DNA of 64,000 nt from Desulfosporosinus hippei DSM 8344 (GTDB taxonomy: Bacteria; Bacillota; Desulfitobacteriia; Desulfitobacteriales; Desulfitobacteriaceae). The notes beneath the pieces are model-generated. The model ran no database searches, was not told the origin of the DNA, and saw nothing but the letters and a program-made list of their open reading frames with translations. Each line of letters begins with the position of its first letter. Position 1 is the first letter of the stretch. Location: the NCBI RefSeq assembly GCF_900100785.1, contig NZ_FNCP01000012.1:1-64000 (forward strand). Reading direction: 5' to 3'. The position numbers and the translations under genes were made by a program. Below are positions 61,999 to 64,000 of the stretch, in pieces.

Positions 61999-62026
61999 AA
62001 AAAGACCGAACTCTGTCAGTCTTTTT
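61999..62026 (-). terminator. terminator of the ClpP-fold protease gene
   Basis: AAAAAGAC / GTCTTTTT; it overlaps the last codons and stop of the gene at 62016. Confidence 0.65.
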
Positions 62027-62801
62027 GTTGTTCTTCGTTGTCCTTTTCCTTAAATAGTTTTTCATACCCCAGATACAGATTCCAAATAACGTCCCACAGC
62101 TCTCCATGAGCTTCGGTTACCTTTATTCCTAATTCTTTGGCTTCTCGTCGTCCGATTGGATATCCATGAGAATAGTATCCTTCTGTCAAAGCGTGAGTGA
62201 CAATCTGAATCTTTTCCGGATTATCTTTAAGCATATATAACGATAATAGGGTTTCGGCATATTGTCTGGAAGCCTTAATTGTTTTTTCATAGTCTCCAAT
62301 GAGCCATGGGTCAAGTTTACTAAGCATTTGGGCAGCAATCATCGATGAAACTTCCGGGTTGTTACTATTAACAATCGACCTTTGAAAGAAATCCAAGCAA
62401 TGCCAAACTGCTTGAACCGGTACTAAAACGTCTTTATAGGTTGGATGCTTAACCAACGGATCGATAGGGCCCAGCTCGGAAATCGGTCCCATAACGACTT
62501 CATCGGCCCCTAGAACAAGCATGGATGCCGCCGATTTTGCCACAAACGGAACAATAACTGCAAATTCTTCACAGAATTCTCGAATTAGCATTACTACTTT
62601 ATAAGGTGTATCTACGGCTCCTCCATAACTGTGTAGAACTAAATCGATTTTTTGCGTATGCCCGATTTCCTTTAACTGTTTATAAAGGGGGACTAAAATA
62701 GAGTCATCTAATGGTGTATAAGAAAAATAGATTAGAACTTTAGATTTTCTCAATTCTTCAAGTCGCTCAATGTAACCGGCCCGTTCTTCTGCTTTCAACA
62801 C
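62016..62801 (-). CDS. SDH-type serine protease of the ClpP/SppA fold
   Basis: About 261 residues from the GTG at 62801. The crotonase-like core has KIDLVLHSYGGAVDTPYKVV and the nucleophile region FVAKSAASMLVLGADEVVMG, with ISELGPIDPLVKHPTYKDVL. This matches the serine dehydrogenase proteinase family (signal-peptide-peptidase/ClpP-like). There is no signal peptide, so it is cytoplasmic. The start is uncertain: GTG/TTG after GGGGGG, or an ATG at 62831 with AGGA. Monocistronic. Confidence 0.8.
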   Translation of the reverse strand: MLKAEERAGYIERLEELRKSKVLIYFSYTPLDDSILVPLYKQLKEIGHTQKIDLVLHSYGGAVDTPYKVVMLIREFCEEFAVIVPFVAKSAASMLVLGADEVVMGPISELGPIDPLVKHPTYKDVLVPVQAVWHCLDFFQRSIVNSNNPEVSSMIAAQMLSKLDPWLIGDYEKTIKASRQYAETLLSLYMLKDNPEKIQIVTHALTEGYYSHGYPIGRREAKELGIKVTEAHGELWDVIWNLYLGYEKLFKEKDNEEQQKD

Positions 62802-62989
62802 AATCCCCCCACGCTCTTCCTCGCATTCCATATTATTCCTGTTGGAAGCGCATTGTGATTCAAGAAGGGATATATTTCCATTTTTAATGGTAAATTGCAA
62901 ACTTTAGAAACGGGGTTCCAGTAGATAACAATTACAATCGCAATTTCTGTAGTTCGTCCTCCATTTTATTAATTAATTCAGAACTTTCA

Positions 62990-63865
62990 TCACAAGACTA
63001 AACTCTCATTAAATAGTATTGTAATTGCCTTATCAAAAACCTTCTTTATGGCATACGCTGCTGCTGTGTCAACGTCTACGATACTCTGACCTTTATTGAT
63101 GGCTTTTATTACTTCTGAATCATAAGGTATTTTTCCAACACAAGGGAGGTAGCTTTGCCGACAAAATGATTCAATCTTTTTGGTGTTTTCAATATTTGTA
63201 TCGTATTTGTTAATACAAACCGCAGTTCTGGTGTGAAACTTTTCTGCAGTCTTAATAATCCGTTCCATATCACTAATACCGGAAATAGATGGTTCGGCGA
63301 CGATTAAAACCATATCTACACCACTTAGAGAAGCGATGACCGGACATCCTATCCCCGGAGAACCGTCAATGATGGCCAGACCTGTGTCTATAGGCGCTGA
63401 CTTCATCTGTTTTTTCACTTCAGTGACAAGTTTTCCGGATGTACCGCTCCCCATTTTTAGCTCTGCTGTTGAGAACACTGAATCATTAACATACAGCATC
63501 AAATCTCCGGCTTTAGCAGGTTTAAGAGATATAGCTCCTACCGGACAGACAGCTTCACAAACACCACAACCTTCGCAAGCATATGTATCCACCGTATACT
63601 TAACTGTTTCTTCAATTGCTTCAAAGCGGCAGCTTTGTCTGCATAAGTCACATTGGTTACATATATCCGGATCTATCTCTGCCTTAGGCATACCATAATA
63701 GTCTGATTGTATAGGTGTAGATGCTTGATTCATGATCAAATGCAAATTTGGTGCATCAACATCACAATCTGCATACATTTTAGCATTTGATAACTTAATA
63801 AATGCGCTAACAAGCGTTGTTTTCCCTGTACCGCCTTTGCCACTAAGGATTAGTAACTGTTTCAT
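62990..63865 (-). CDS. MinD/Mrp-type ATPase with inserted ferredoxin
   Basis: 291 residues. The P-loop SGKGGTGKTTLVSAF and DCDVDAPNLHLIM define a MinD-superfamily ATPase. Two inserted ferredoxin motifs (CNQCDLCRQSCRFEAI and CEGCGVCEAVCPVGAISL) make it the kind associated with iron-sulfur/nitrogenase-cofactor-like loading in anaerobes. It starts four codons inside the end of an upstream related gene, so the two are translationally coupled. Function of the pair is unknown; Fe-S cluster delivery is likely. Confidence 0.87.
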   Translation of the reverse strand: MKQLLILSGKGGTGKTTLVSAFIKLSNAKMYADCDVDAPNLHLIMNQASTPIQSDYYGMPKAEIDPDICNQCDLCRQSCRFEAIEETVKYTVDTYACEGCGVCEAVCPVGAISLKPAKAGDLMLYVNDSVFSTAELKMGSGTSGKLVTEVKKQMKSAPIDTGLAIIDGSPGIGCPVIASLSGVDMVLIVAEPSISGISDMERIIKTAEKFHTRTAVCINKYDTNIENTKKIESFCRQSYLPCVGKIPYDSEVIKAINKGQSIVDVDTAAAYAIKKVFDKAITILFNESLVL

Positions 63866-64000
63866 AAGATCCCTCCTTAGTCACAACCTGCAGGATTGAA
63901 GCAAACAGATCATGGTACTTTTTATTCTCTCTGACAGAGATCAGAGCATTAGAATTAAGAGTTCCGAGGCCACCGTCAAAGGGAATCTTGCCTATAACTT
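63843..64000 (-). CDS. partial MinD-type ATPase, C-terminal end
   Basis: The window ends inside this gene. The visible 52 residues read VIGKIPFDGGLGTLNSNALI, SVRENKKYHDLFASILQVVT and end in VTNP. The GKIPFD segment is the usual end of the ATPase domain in MinD-like proteins with ferredoxins. Its stop (63843-63845) overlaps the start of 62990-63865, showing a tandem operon of related ATPases. The N-terminal part is outside the window. Confidence 0.65.
   Translation of the reverse strand, partial: VIGKIPFDGGLGTLNSNALISVRENKKYHDLFASILQVVTKEGSYETVTNP

Overview
The window looks like chromosome of a spore-forming, anaerobic, AT-rich Firmicute of the Desulfosporosinus/Desulfitobacterium type (inference, no database search). 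The evidence is a CotF-like coat protein, a YtpB-type sesquarterpene synthase beside a polyprenyl synthase, a KinB-like PAS histidine kinase, a Tat-exported [FeFe] hydrogenase with HybA/HybB-like partners, a pentaheme cytochrome c with a cytochrome b, strong AGGAGG-type ribosome binding sites with frequent TTG/GTG starts, and many small membrane proteins. No rRNA, tRNA or CRISPR array was seen.

Layout. 0-5 kb: small membrane proteins and two tandem family-2 glycosyltransferases. 5-7.7 kb: a DUF3102 (ParB-like) gene, a 26-bp perfect hairpin, a DUF1659-DUF2922 pair and an LrgB fragment. 7.8-14 kb: a polyphosphate locus, with ppx divergent from a degenerate Ppx paralogue, ppk and an acidic/poly-lysine protein. 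14-20 kb: repeats, a microprotein, an anti-sigma-like protein, a broken phzF, a deleted IS1595-type transposase, a second copy of the ppx 3' end and a LysR regulator. 21-25.6 kb: a heme-type sensor kinase with its regulator, a holin-like toxin candidate, a DUF218 protein and a rhodanese lipoprotein. 25.8-27.4 kb: a mosaic of broken copies of the 6-7 kb and 14 kb loci. 28-34 kb: alcohol dehydrogenase, phosphoesterase lipoprotein, small genes and a polyferredoxin. 34-38 kb: hydrogenase operon. 38-48 kb: aminotransferase, DeoR regulator, XRE/membrane pair, PAS kinase, greA, orphan cytosine methyltransferase, SGNH hydrolase and SstT. 48-51.6 kb: small proteins and the cytochrome b/c operon. 51.7-52.7 kb: a GC-rich, gene-free, heavily base-paired block. 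52.9-64 kb: pckA, ferritin-like protein, MFS exporter, terpenoid genes, coat-like proteins, tatA, a ClpP-fold protease and MinD-type ferredoxin ATPases.

How it fits together. The hydrogenase and the cytochrome b/c operon are separate exported redox modules, and tatA may serve the first. The polyphosphate genes form one functional block. The most novel-looking material is non-enzymatic. Three paralogous microproteins (about 14.4, 26.4 and 48.2 kb) share an upstream motif at nearly fixed distance. Three hairpins show compensating arm changes. A 24-bp perfect palindrome occurs three times, once inside the ParB-like gene. The 52-kb block may be a large structured RNA or non-coding mobile element.
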